DNA of 38,973 nucleotides from Flavobacteriaceae bacterium (GCA_029938265.1 JAOZVI010000008.1:1-38973), one strand, 5' to 3'; counted from the first letter of the stretch, positions 16,343 to 25,004 are shown. Program-made: numbers and translations. Notes: a model not told the origin generated them from the sequence alone.

Positions 16343-19300
16343 CTAAACGTTTATGTTTTCTTTGTTTTAATCTAAAATTGATTCTATGTTGAATAAAATA
16401 CATTACAGGTACTACAATTAGCGTTAGAAAAGTTGCAAATGTTAGTCCAAAAATGATTGTCCATGACATAGGTCCCCAAAAAGCTACATTTTCACCACCG
16501 ATATAAAACTGAGGATCAAATTCAGTGAATAAGGTCATAAAATTGATATTTATACCAAGCGCCAAGGGTAATAAACCTAAAATAGTTGTTATGGCAGTAA
16601 GTAAAACGGGTCTTAATCTTGTTTTTCCACCTTCAATAATGCTTTCGTAAACCAGATCCATATTTGCATCTTTTTCATCGATACCTTGTTCAATACTTTT
16701 TCTTTGTAATACTAAATTGGTATAATCAATTAAAACGATGGCATTATTTACTACAATTCCTGCCAAAGAAATAATTCCGATCATGGTCATCATTACAACA
16801 AACTCCATCCTAAATATAATTAACCCTAACAGAACACCTATCAAACTTAATAGAACTGAAAGTGAAATAATAATTGGTGTAGAAGTCGAATTAAATTGAG
16901 CAACCAGGATTAAAAATATTAAAAATACTGCTATTAAAAGGGCAGTACTTAAAAATGCCATTTGTTTTGCTTGTTCTTCTTGTTCACCCGTGAACGACAC
17001 TTTAATATCTTTTGGTAAATTAAAGTTAACTATTGAAGCTTTAATTTGGTCATTAATTTCTGTAGCATTATAATTTTCAATAACATTAGAAGATATTGTA
17101 ATTACTCTATTGAGGTCTTTTCTGTTTACAGCACTAAAAGTGGATGAATTTTCGATATGTGCAAAAGCCGTAATTGGAACCTGAACAATTTTACCTGTAT
17201 TTTGATTTCTAAAAGTGATTTTTTGGTTTATTAATGCGGTTTTATTGTACCTGTATTTATCCATTAATCTCAAGTTGATCGGATAATCATCTACATCATC
17301 TTTATAAGTAGATATTTCTTTACCATATAAAGCGGTTCTAATAGTACTTCCTATCTGACCGGTAGAAACATTTAACCTTCTGGCTTTTTGTCTGTCAACA
17401 ATAATTGGTAATTCAGGTTTATTCTGATCAATATCTAATTTTAATTCTTCAATTCCTTGGATATTGGATGAATTGATAAATTGCTTTAAATTTTCGGCTG
17501 TTTGGATAAGTTCCTCATAATTATCTCCACTCACTTCTATATTGATTGGAGCACCGGCAGGTGGCCCATCTTTTGGTCTGTCAACAGTTACATTCACGCC
17601 TGGATAATCTTGTAAAAGATTTCGAATTTCCATAAGAACGTCACTCGTTTGAATACCATTTCTATCAATAAATGTTACAAAATCAACAGTAATTCTTGCT
17701 TTGTTAGGTGTTGTTCCCCCTTGCGGACCACGATTTGGATCACTTGTTCCTTCACCAACCTGTCCTATTACAGAAGTTATTAAAAAATTCTTCCCATTTA
17801 CTTCATATTTTTTTAAATACTTCTGTATTTTAGTCTCTATTTCTTTTGAAAGACTATTAGTAACTTCAATATCTGTTCCAATAGGATATTCAATATAAAC
17901 GTAAACCTGTTTTGGTGGAGTGTCTGGGAAAAACAAAACTTTTGGTGGAAAAATGCCAAATAATACGATAGATAATATTAGCAAACCAAATGTGCCGAAA
18001 AAAAACTTATATACATTTTTACCTTTTAAAGCTATTTTTAAATTCTTCTCATAAACGTTTTCCATTAATGGTAAAAGCTTTTGCTGAAACCAAATTGTTG
18101 CAGGAGTTAAGAATTTTATTGTAATAATTCTTAAAATTCCTGCTAGTATTAAAAATAGCCCAATTGCATTTAAAAATTTTAATTTGGTGATAATACCGCC
18201 AATGATAAAGAAAATGCCAATTGCTATAAAAATTAAACTGTATTTCAATATTTTTTTGAAGTCGACATCATCTTCTTTAATTTTCATATAAACTGATGTC
18301 AACATCGGGTTTATAACCAAAGCAACAAATAATGATGAACCGAGAACAATTATTAAAGTAATTGGTAAAAACTTCATAAACTCCCCCATCATACCAGTCC
18401 AAAATGCGAGTGGTAAAAAGGCTGCTAAAGTAGTGGCAGTTGAGGCAATAATTGGCATAGCAACTTCACCGACACCAAATTTTGCAGCATCAATTTTTGA
18501 ATAGCCTTCATCCATTAATCGATATACATTTTCAACCACAACGATCCCATTATCAACCAGCATTCCCAATGCTAATACCAAAGAAAATAGTACCATCATA
18601 TTTAAAGTAACCCCCATCATGTTTAATAAAATGAAAGAAATAAACATTGATAGTGGAATTGCAATACCTACAAAAAGGGCATTTCTAATTCCTAAAAAGA
18701 ATAGTAAAACCACAACAACCAATATTACTCCAAGTATGATACTGTTTTCAAGATCAGATACCATAGTTTTGGTTTTATCGGTCATATCATTGGTCTTAGA
18801 AATATTAAGATTAGAAGGGAAAATACTTTTTTTTGCATCTGCAATAATCACATCAATTTGTTCAGATGCATCAATTAGATTTTCACCACCTCTTTTTGTG
18901 ACATCCAACATAACTACAGGATGAGAAAATTCACGGGCATAACTGGTTTTTTCTTGCTCTTCAAAATTTACTTTGGCAATATCTCTTAAATAAACAATAT
19001 TTCCTTTTTCTTGTTTAACAATTATATTTTTAATTTCATTTATCGATTCAAATTCTCCGATAACCCTAACGTTCCTTCTTATTCCACTTTCTAATAGATC
19101 GCCACCGGAAATAGTTATATTTTCATTTTTAATTGCTTGTTCAATATCATTGAAGCTGATTTTTGAAATTTCCATTTTGTAAAGATCAATTCCAATTTCT
19201 ACTTCTTTATCCTGGATTCCTCTGATATCAACTTTTGAAATTTCGGATATTTTTTCAATTTCATCTTCTAAGTATTCACCATATTTTTTGAGTTGATCCA

Positions 19301-19778
19301 TTGAAAAATCACCGGATAGATTAATATTCATGATCGGCATTAATTCAGCAAAATTCAATTCTTGAACAGTGGGTTCAGCTGGCAGATCTTTAGGAAAATC
19401 TTTGTCAGAAAGGGCAGCATCAACTTTGTCTTTTACTTTGCGTAAAGCCTCAGTAGGTGTAACATCAAAATCAAATTCAACCTGAATAGATGAAAAACCC
19501 TCAGAAGAGGTTGAAACAATTTCATTAACTCCTGAAATTCCATTTATTTCTTTTTCTAAAGGCTTGGTAATTAATTTTTCAATATCTAATGCTGAATTTC
19601 CAGGATAAGGGGTAGTGATAAAAATTTGAGGAACAACAATTTCCGGAAAAGCTTCTCTTGGCATACTTTGATAAGAAAATATCCCGGCAAAAATTATCAT
19701 AAAAGTTATAACAAATACAGTCATTCTGTTTTGAATAGCCCATGTTGATAATTTAAACTCTTTAAGTGTATTATTCAT
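16320..19778 (-). CDS. RND-family efflux transporter, inner-membrane pump
   Basis: 1152 aa, the proton-driven pump of a tripartite efflux system. The N-terminus (WAIQNRMTVFVITFMIIFAG) is TM1. Two large periplasmic loops follow TM1 and TM7, including PNRGPQGGTTPNKARITVDF and a DRPKDGPPAGAPINIEV segment. TM4 carries LVDNGIVVVENVYRLM (Asp409-Asn410), and the later motif is IVVNNAIVLIDYTN (Asn1011-Asn1012). In AcrB these positions are Asp407-Asp408 and Lys940, so the relay differs. About 100 residues longer than AcrB: two additional hydrophobic stretches (~511-529 and ~536-555) lie between TM6 and TM7, with further extra sequence (FTEFDPQFYIGGENVAFWGP) before the last helix. It is the last gene of the tetR-tolC-adaptor-pump operon, 30 bases after the adaptor. 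Substrate unknown. Confidence 0.93.
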   Translation of the reverse strand: MNNTLKEFKLSTWAIQNRMTVFVITFMIIFAGIFSYQSMPREAFPEIVVPQIFITTPYPGNSALDIEKLITKPLEKEINGISGVNEIVSTSSEGFSSIQVEFDFDVTPTEALRKVKDKVDAALSDKDFPKDLPAEPTVQELNFAELMPIMNINLSGDFSMDQLKKYGEYLEDEIEKISEISKVDIRGIQDKEVEIGIDLYKMEISKISFNDIEQAIKNENITISGGDLLESGIRRNVRVIGEFESINEIKNIIVKQEKGNIVYLRDIAKVNFEEQEKTSYAREFSHPVVMLDVTKRGGENLIDASEQIDVIIADAKKSIFPSNLNISKTNDMTDKTKTMVSDLENSIILGVILVVVVLLFFLGIRNALFVGIAIPLSMFISFILLNMMGVTLNMMVLFSLVLALGMLVDNGIVVVENVYRLMDEGYSKIDAAKFGVGEVAMPIIASTATTLAAFLPLAFWTGMMGEFMKFLPITLIIVLGSSLFVALVINPMLTSVYMKIKEDDVDFKKILKYSLIFIAIGIFFIIGGIITKLKFLNAIGLFLILAGILRIITIKFLTPATIWFQQKLLPLMENVYEKNLKIALKGKNVYKFFFGTFGLLILSIVLFGIFPPKVLFFPDTPPKQVYVYIEYPIGTDIEVTNSLSKEIETKIQKYLKKYEVNGKNFLITSVIGQVGEGTSDPNRGPQGGTTPNKARITVDFVTFIDRNGIQTSDVLMEIRNLLQDYPGVNVTVDRPKDGPPAGAPINIEVSGDNYEELIQTAENLKQFINSSNIQGIEELKLDIDQNKPELPIIVDRQKARRLNVSTGQIGSTIRTALYGKEISTYKDDVDDYPINLRLMDKYRYNKTALINQKITFRNQNTGKIVQVPITAFAHIENSSTFSAVNRKDLNRVITISSNVIENYNATEINDQIKASIVNFNLPKDIKVSFTGEQEEQAKQMAFLSTALLIAVFLIFLILVAQFNSTSTPIIISLSVLLSLIGVLLGLIIFRMEFVVMMTMIGIISLAGIVVNNAIVLIDYTNLVLQRKSIEQGIDEKDANMDLVYESIIEGGKTRLRPVLLTAITTILGLLPLALGININFMTLFTEFDPQFYIGGENVAFWGPMSWTIIFGLTFATFLTLIVVPVMYFIQHRINFRLKQRKHKRLAKTKSLN

Positions 19779-19808
19779 TTTAATATTTTTCAGAAATTAA
19801 GCAATAAT

Positions 19809-20945
19809 TTAATTCATTATTTTAATCAATTCACCATCTTTTACAATTCTTGAACCTTTATCTATTAAAGAGTCATTTACTTTTAAACCTTCTGTAATAA
19901 GAGATTCTTGTTTGTATTCTTTTGAAACTTTAATGATTCTTTTTGAAGCGTCAAAATCACCATTATTTTTATTGGTTACATAAACAAAATTGTATCCATC
20001 CTTACCTTTTTGGATTAGTGAAGAGGGTATTATAATGCCATTTTCTTCAAAATCTTTAATTTTTATGTCTGCTAATAAATTTGGTTTGATCAGATTATTT
20101 TTATTATCAATTTTTATTTTGGTTTTAAAACTTCGATTGTTGGGGTTGATCACATTACCCACTTGTGCAATTTCTGATTTCATTTCAATGTGAATTGAAG
20201 GAAAACTGATCAATGCTTCATTTCCTTTTTTGATATAAGGTAAATAAGTTTCGGTAACATCGGCTTCTAAATATATCTTATCTAAATTAACCAATCTTAT
20301 AACGGCAAGTTGAGGATTCACCAATTCACCTTTTCTTGGAAATATTTCATCTATAACACCTGAGAAGGGAGCTTTAATTTTCATTTTTGCAGCTTGATTT
20401 GCAATAGTATTTTTGCTCTTCTCTAAACTTTCAAATTGTGTTTTAGCTTGTAGATACTGCATTTCAGAACCAATTTTTTGATCCCATAATCTTTGCTGTC
20501 TCTCAAAGGTTGTTTTTGCCAGATTCAATTGTGTGTTCAATTCTGCTATGTTATCCTGAATGGATGAATCATCTAATTGAATTAAAACCTGACCTCTTTT
20601 TACCCTTTGTCCTTCTTTAACTAGAATATTTTTAACAGTTCCACCAATCTCAGGTCTTATCTCAATATTTTTGTCTGCTTTAACAACACCTTGAATTTCA
20701 ATATAGTGTTTAAAAACTCCTTGTTTAGGACTTGTTACTGAAACAACTTGATAATTACTTTTAGAATCTATTTTTGATATATTCAATTCAATTTTTCGTA
20801 AAACACTATTCAAACTATCAATTTTATTGATAACAGATGTTTTTTGATCCTGAAGCTCTTCTAAAGAACCTGATATTTGGTTTTCTTCTTTTTTACAAGA
20901 AAAGAATACAAGAAAAATAAAGATATATATAATTGATTTTTTCAT
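19809..20945 (-). CDS. RND efflux periplasmic adaptor lipoprotein (MFP)
   Basis: 378 aa membrane fusion protein linking pump and TolC channel. The signal peptide ends in a lipobox (FFSC, Cys17), so it should be lipidated by the Lgt/LspA pathway. An early coiled stretch (SLEELQDQKTSVINKIDSLNSVLRKIELN) precedes the biotinyl-lipoyl-like hairpin halves (EIGGTVKNILVKEGQRVKRGQVLIQLD and later MKIKAPFSGVIDEIFPRKGELV, each only partly conserved). The alpha-hairpin lies between them (IAELNTQLNLAKTTFERQQRL), then the beta-barrel and membrane-proximal domains. The start is one base after the tolC stop, implying coupling. The family assignment is firm. Confidence 0.92.
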   Translation of the reverse strand: MKKSIIYIFIFLVFFSCKKEENQISGSLEELQDQKTSVINKIDSLNSVLRKIELNISKIDSKSNYQVVSVTSPKQGVFKHYIEIQGVVKADKNIEIRPEIGGTVKNILVKEGQRVKRGQVLIQLDDSSIQDNIAELNTQLNLAKTTFERQQRLWDQKIGSEMQYLQAKTQFESLEKSKNTIANQAAKMKIKAPFSGVIDEIFPRKGELVNPQLAVIRLVNLDKIYLEADVTETYLPYIKKGNEALISFPSIHIEMKSEIAQVGNVINPNNRSFKTKIKIDNKNNLIKPNLLADIKIKDFEENGIIIPSSLIQKGKDGYNFVYVTNKNNGDFDASKRIIKVSKEYKQESLITEGLKVNDSLIDKGSRIVKDGELIKIMN

Positions 20946-20946
20946 T

Positions 20947-22290
20947 TTAAAATATATTAAGGGCGTTTTCTAATTCTACTTTTGATTGTATGATCTCTAA
21001 GATTGATTGAATATATTGCTGTTGTTGTTGATATAATTGGTTTTGGGCGTTGGTTAGGTTAAAACTGGAGCTGAGTCCCTCAAAAAATTTAATTTGTTCC
21101 TTATTAGCAATGCTTTCAGCTAAAACTAAATTTTGTTTGGATGTTTGATAGTGGTCCAATGCAAATTGATATTTATTTTTGGCTGTATCAACTTGTAATT
21201 TTAATCTTTGTGAAGTTTCGTCTAATGCAATTTCTGATTGTTCTAAACTTATTTTTGCCTGTTGTGTTCTGGCACTTCTTTGTAAACTACTAAAGATTGG
21301 TACATTTAAACTAACGCCAAGTAAGGAAGAGTTAAACCAATCTCCATTATTTCTAAAAAAAATATCATTGTCATTATTGGCATATGTTGAATAATTTATA
21401 AAAGCTCCTAATGATGGAAGTGCTTGGCTTTTTTCAAACTTTACAAGTAATTCATTTGAAACAACTGTGTTATCTGCAATTCTATAATCTATGTGGTTGT
21501 CTAAATTAAAATTTGAGTTTATCAAATTCATATCTGATGAACTTAATGCAAGTTCTTCAAGGTTTTCTTTTAAAACCACCTGTGTATCAATTGGAATGCC
21601 TAAAGTAAGATTAAACATCTTTTTTGCGATAATTTCAAGTCTATTAGCTTTATTTATCTGATTTTCTATAGTTGACAAAGTAATTTGCTGTTGTTCAAGA
21701 TCTTGTTCTTCTGCCAGGCCATTTGCCAGAATTGCCTTAGTTTCATTTAAGTTTTTTTGTAAAACAGCTCTATTTTTTTCTAATATGATAATAGATTCAT
21801 GGGCAATCAATACACTTCCATAAGCATTTATAACAGCTTCTTTTACTTTTTGATCAGTTTTTTCTTTGGCGAGTTCAGAAATTTTTAAATAAGTTTTAGC
21901 AGATTGTAACCCAACTAAATATGAACCGTCAAATAATAACTGTGTTAAGGTTAGGGTTGCATTTAAATTTTGTTTTGTACCAAAGGTTACTTCCATAAAT
22001 TCACCGGGCTCACCACCAAAAAATTCACTGGGTATTAAAGTTATTCCCTGTTTAAGCCAGTTTTGATAATCTACTTTACCATTAATTTGAGGTAATCCAA
22101 TGGTTGTAGTTTCCCATTTCTTTTTTACTGCAGCATCAATGTCTAATTTTGCTGTACGGACAGAATAATTATTTGTTAATGCATAGTTAACAGCTTCATC
22201 AATTGTAAAGGCATAAGTGACGCTCTCTTGTGCTCTTAAAGTTGAAAATATTGAAGAGATTGAGAAAATTAGTAAGAAGATCTTCTTCAT
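20947..22290 (-). CDS. TolC-family outer-membrane efflux protein
   Basis: 447 aa. The signal peptide ends at LRAQ. Two homologous halves of long amphipathic helices follow, typical of TolC trimers: ALTNNYSVRTAKLDIDAA near the start, EKNRAVLQKNLNETKAILANGLAEEQDLEQQ in the middle, ARTQQAKISLEQSEIALDETSQRLKLQVDTAKNKY in the second half, and a Gln-rich QNQLYQQQQQYIQSILEIIQ close to the end. Outer-membrane exit duct of the pump encoded by the same operon. The start ATG overlaps the tetR stop by 4 bases (ATGA), a coupling arrangement. No truncation is seen. Confidence 0.92.
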   Translation of the reverse strand: MKKIFLLIFSISSIFSTLRAQESVTYAFTIDEAVNYALTNNYSVRTAKLDIDAAVKKKWETTTIGLPQINGKVDYQNWLKQGITLIPSEFFGGEPGEFMEVTFGTKQNLNATLTLTQLLFDGSYLVGLQSAKTYLKISELAKEKTDQKVKEAVINAYGSVLIAHESIIILEKNRAVLQKNLNETKAILANGLAEEQDLEQQQITLSTIENQINKANRLEIIAKKMFNLTLGIPIDTQVVLKENLEELALSSSDMNLINSNFNLDNHIDYRIADNTVVSNELLVKFEKSQALPSLGAFINYSTYANNDNDIFFRNNGDWFNSSLLGVSLNVPIFSSLQRSARTQQAKISLEQSEIALDETSQRLKLQVDTAKNKYQFALDHYQTSKQNLVLAESIANKEQIKFFEGLSSSFNLTNAQNQLYQQQQQYIQSILEIIQSKVELENALNIF

Positions 22291-22883
22291 TTTTTAATAA
22301 TATTTTGTAGTGTTTTTAATCCTTTTTCAGTAGCAATTGCTCTAATGTGATATTCTAAATAGCTATCCATTAAATATGGAACAGAAAAATCATTTTTCGG
22401 AAATAATTCTACATTTTTAATCCCCATCATACCGTTAAAATAGAGTCTTGTAATTAAATTAATATCAATTTCTTTTCTGTAATAGCCTTTTTCTATTCCT
22501 CTGTTTAAATTTTGAGTAATACATGAATTTACAGAATCAAATTGTTTTTGTTTTAGTGTTTCGAATATTTTGGGATAATATTTTTGTAATTGATATTGGG
22601 GAGAAGATTCTTCATTTTTTAATTGCTCTAATACTAGTGATTTGACTTTGTACAACTCATCAATAGGATTATAATTTGAAGCACAAATCGTAAATATCCC
22701 TTTATTGATCTTTTCAAAAGCAAAAATTGAAGCTGCTTCTACTAATTTAGCTTTGGTTGAGAAATAAGTATAAATGGTCTTTTTTGATATAGCCAGTTCT
22801 TTAGCAATATCATCCATGGTAATACTTTTAACACCAAAGCTTAAAAATAAATCTATAGTTTTATTTAAGATCTTTTCTTTCAT
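22287..22883 (-). CDS. TetR-family repressor of the efflux operon
   Basis: 198 aa. The N-terminal TetR helix-turn-helix is clear: ILNKTIDLFLSFGVKSITMDDIAKELAISKKTIYTYFSTKAKLV (shown here only to mark the fold, residues ~4-47). The rest is an all-helical ligand and dimerisation domain with little recognisable sequence, as usual. As first gene of the tetR-tolC-adaptor-RND operon, coupled to tolC by a 4-base overlap, it very probably autorepresses the whole unit and responds to a pump substrate; that is inference from context. A 7-bp inverted repeat separated by 14 bases lies in its promoter. Confidence 0.92.
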   Translation of the reverse strand: MKEKILNKTIDLFLSFGVKSITMDDIAKELAISKKTIYTYFSTKAKLVEAASIFAFEKINKGIFTICASNYNPIDELYKVKSLVLEQLKNEESSPQYQLQKYYPKIFETLKQKQFDSVNSCITQNLNRGIEKGYYRKEIDINLITRLYFNGMMGIKNVELFPKNDFSVPYLMDSYLEYHIRAIATEKGLKTLQNIIKK

Positions 22884-22890
22884 TAGTGGG

Positions 22891-22898
22891 CAAATATA
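22891..22898 (-). promoter_or_regulatory. -7 promoter element of the tetR-efflux operon
   Basis: Minus strand TATATTTG, a full TAnnTTTG match, ending only 7 bases before the tetR ATG. The transcript would start within a few bases of the start codon, making it leaderless or nearly so. The -33 region falls near 22918-22924 (TTTTAG on the minus strand). Confidence 0.6.
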
Positions 22899-22904
22899 AT
22901 AAAA

Positions 22905-22932
22905 GGAAACTTAAAATACTAAAATAGTTTCC
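22905..22932. promoter_or_regulatory. Candidate TetR operator (inverted repeat)
   Basis: Perfect arms GGAAACT (22905-22911) and AGTTTCC (22926-22932) flank a 14-base AT-only-plus-one-C spacer. The left arm lies between the -33 and -7 positions of the tetR promoter and the right arm just upstream of the divergent prenyl-synthase promoter. Position and symmetry suit an autoregulatory TetR dimer site; binding is inferred. Confidence 0.45.
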
Positions 22933-22938
22933 AAAGTA

Positions 22939-22969
22939 TTTCATTCTTTTTATTTTCCTGGTAGTTTTG
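22939..22969 (+). promoter_or_regulatory. Promoter of the polyprenyl synthase gene
   Basis: TTTC (22939-22942), a 19-base spacer, then TAGTTTTG (22962-22969) matching TAnnTTTG fully and the -33 element in 3 of 4 bases. The -7 element contains the TTG that the ORF track uses as start codon. Confidence 0.6.
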
Positions 22970-23005
22970 TTTTCAGAAAATATTATTTTTACAAAAAATA
23001 GTAAA

Positions 23006-23983
23006 TTGAATATAGAAGATTACAAAAATGCATTTTTACTTTATTTAGATGATAAAACTAATGCAAACAGTGTTTTAAATGAGCCAAAGAATTTATATGA
23101 GCCAATTCAATATATTTTAAATCTTGGCGGAAAAAGATTACGACCGGTTTTGACTTTATTGAGTTGTGATATCTTTAGCGGAAATTATAAAGTTGCTTTA
23201 GATGCTGCATTGGCCATTGAGATGTTCCATAATTTTACTTTGATGCATGACGATATTATGGATGAAGCATCTATTAGAAGAGGTAAAACTACAGTTCATA
23301 TAAAATGGGATATTAATACCGGAATTTTATCTGGTGACGCATTGATGATTTTGGCGTATCAATTATTTGAAAATTATGAGGGACACGTCTTTAAAAGCAT
23401 TATTTCCCTTTTTAATAAAACTGCTATTGAAGTGTGTGAAGGTCAACAATACGATGTTGATTTTGAGACTAAAAGTAATGTCTCTTTAAGTGAATATGAA
23501 AAAATGATTGGATATAAAACGGCTGTTTTAGTTGCTGCTGCTCTAAAAATGGGTGCTATTATTGCTAAAGCTGATGAAAAAGAAACAGATTTAATTTATA
23601 ATTTTGGTTATAATTTAGGAATGGCATTTCAATTGCAAGATGATTATTTAGATTCTTTTGGGTCAGAAGAGTTTGGCAAAAGGATAGGTGGAGATATTAT
23701 TGAAAATAAGAAAACTTTTTTAGTTATTAAAACTTTAGAACTCGCTTCAAAAGAAGATAAAAAAATAATTAAAGATCTTTTTTCAACAAATGATAAAAGC
23801 TTAGAGAAAATTGATAGAGTTACTAATTTTTTTAAAAAATATAAAGTAGATAAAAGTATTCAAATTGAAATTGAAAAACACACTGTGAAAGCCTTTGCAG
23901 ATGTTGAAAAACTAAACGTTTCTCAAGAAAACAAAGATAAATTGATAGAATTTGGAAATAATTTAATGAAGCGGAAATTGTAA
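23006..23983 (+). CDS. Polyprenyl diphosphate synthase (trans-isoprenyl type)
   Basis: About 325 aa from the TTG at 23006 (338 aa from the track's TTG at 22967). Condenses isopentenyl diphosphate onto allylic diphosphates in the cytoplasm. Motifs: NLGGKRLRP for IPP binding, first Asp-rich motif DDIMDEASIRRG, KTAVLVAAA, and second Asp-rich motif QLQDDYLD followed by GDIIENKKTFL. The start at 22967 lies inside a good -7 promoter element (TAGTTTTG), and other flavobacterial synthases start right before the helix equivalent to NIEDYKNAFLLYL, so 23006 is preferred. Chain length (geranylgeranyl, farnesyl or longer for menaquinone) cannot be set from sequence alone. Its TAA overlaps the next gene's ATG by one base. 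Confidence 0.88.
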   Translation: MNIEDYKNAFLLYLDDKTNANSVLNEPKNLYEPIQYILNLGGKRLRPVLTLLSCDIFSGNYKVALDAALAIEMFHNFTLMHDDIMDEASIRRGKTTVHIKWDINTGILSGDALMILAYQLFENYEGHVFKSIISLFNKTAIEVCEGQQYDVDFETKSNVSLSEYEKMIGYKTAVLVAAALKMGAIIAKADEKETDLIYNFGYNLGMAFQLQDDYLDSFGSEEFGKRIGGDIIENKKTFLVIKTLELASKEDKKIIKDLFSTNDKSLEKIDRVTNFFKKYKVDKSIQIEIEKHTVKAFADVEKLNVSQENKDKLIEFGNNLMKRKL

Positions 23984-24333
23984 TGCTACCTCAGGAGTTT
24001 TCAATAGAATATTTACAAGAAGCTGAAAACAAAGAATTTTTAAAAAAATTAATTCTTCAAATAAGAAAAGATGCACAAATGGTTGGTGTGGATTTTGAAT
24101 TAAATGAAGAAAGTTCTCCTATTGGATTAGTAAATTATTTACAGTATTTTTTAAGTAATTTAGTTAGAAATGATTTTGCTGCCTATGTAAATTTTTTATA
24201 CCGAGTTGATATTTCTGAAAAACAGTTAATGAATTTACAAGATTTAGAAATTAGTATTCTTGTAAATAATATTGCCATCCTTTTATTAAAAAAAGAATGG
24301 CAGAAAGTATGGTTTAGAAGTAAAAACTTATAA
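23983..24333 (+). CDS. Unrecognised small helical protein
   Basis: 116 aa, no signal peptide and no clear membrane segment. Predicted mostly helical with several amphipathic stretches (YLQEAENKEFLKKLILQIRKDAQMVG, LEISILVNNIAILLLKKEWQ). Acidic residues dominate the middle (DFELNEESS) and the C-terminus is basic (EWQKVWFRSKNL). I do not recognise a family. The start codon overlaps the prenyl-synthase stop by one base (TAATG), so it is translationally coupled and may assist that enzyme or simply share its operon; this is inference. Its end overlaps the convergent barrel gene by 20 bases. The coupled ATG and intact frame make it likely real. Confidence 0.7.
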   Translation: MLPQEFSIEYLQEAENKEFLKKLILQIRKDAQMVGVDFELNEESSPIGLVNYLQYFLSNLVRNDFAAYVNFLYRVDISEKQLMNLQDLEISILVNNIAILLLKKEWQKVWFRSKNL

Positions 24334-24907
24334 TAGGTGTCCAGGCTGAATTATAAGGGCTGGTTGAACTATGTAAAACATCAAATTGAAAGCCAAATGC
24401 AACATGTCCGGTAACATAAGAAGCACCCAAATATAAGCCGTTATTCCAAAAACTATCATTTGAATAATAATTATTATAATTGGAGTTTAAACCTTCATAT
24501 TCTACAGTAAATTGTAAAAAACGCATAGGTCTGAATCCAACCATTGCACTTCCTCCAAAGGAGTTTGAGCTATAGTCATAATAAATAGAGTTATAATAAC
24601 TACTGTTTTTTGAGTACATATAGGTTAATCCTACACCGGTAAAAAATTTTGGTGTAAAATGATAATATGCCTTTGGAGCAATTAATACGTTAGCGCCTTC
24701 GTTCCAAAATGAAAATCCAACATTACCACCAAAATTCCACCTGGGTTGAAAAGCAGGTTTAGTGTATTGTTTTGTAACGGTTTGTTTAGTAGTTTCATTG
24801 CCGGATTGATACTGGTAATTAGAATTATTTGGAATCACCTTTTTTTGAGCGTATAACGAATTTATTAGTAAAGTAAATATAAGTATTAAAGTAATTTTTT
24901 TAAACAT
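24314..24907 (-). CDS. Small outer-membrane beta-barrel protein, function unknown
   Basis: 197 aa with a signal peptide ending LYAQ. After a Gln/Lys/Thr-rich linker (~25-50) the protein is a run of amphipathic strands with many Gly, Tyr, Asn and Ser (RWNFGGNVGFSFWNEGANV, FFTGVGLTYMYSKNSSYYN, YLGASYVTGHVAFGFQFDV) and ends in an aromatic strand WTPIISFYF, typical of an eight-stranded barrel assembled by BamA. It resembles the porin-like or outer-membrane-beta-barrel families of Bacteroidota, but I cannot name a function. It stands alone on the minus strand with its own promoter candidate, close to the tRNA gene. Confidence 0.75.
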   Translation of the reverse strand: MFKKITLILIFTLLINSLYAQKKVIPNNSNYQYQSGNETTKQTVTKQYTKPAFQPRWNFGGNVGFSFWNEGANVLIAPKAYYHFTPKFFTGVGLTYMYSKNSSYYNSIYYDYSSNSFGGSAMVGFRPMRFLQFTVEYEGLNSNYNNYYSNDSFWNNGLYLGASYVTGHVAFGFQFDVLHSSTSPYNSAWTPIISFYF

Positions 24908-24935
24908 TTTATAATTTTTTTATTTAATTTTATGT

Positions 24936-24943
24936 CAAATATA
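24936..24943 (-). promoter_or_regulatory. -7 promoter element for the small barrel gene
   Basis: TATATTTG on the minus strand, a full TAnnTTTG match 28 bases before the ATG. No clear -33 element. Confidence 0.5.
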
Positions 24944-25004
24944 ATAAATCAAAAATAATTATTGTTCAGATTGCTAAAAATTAGTAATATTGCATTCCAT
25001 TTCG

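Noticed and set aside
17701-18924. Plus-strand ORFs of 65 and 101 aa inside the RND gene
   Set aside because: Antisense to a conserved pump, with no recognisable motif or promoter.
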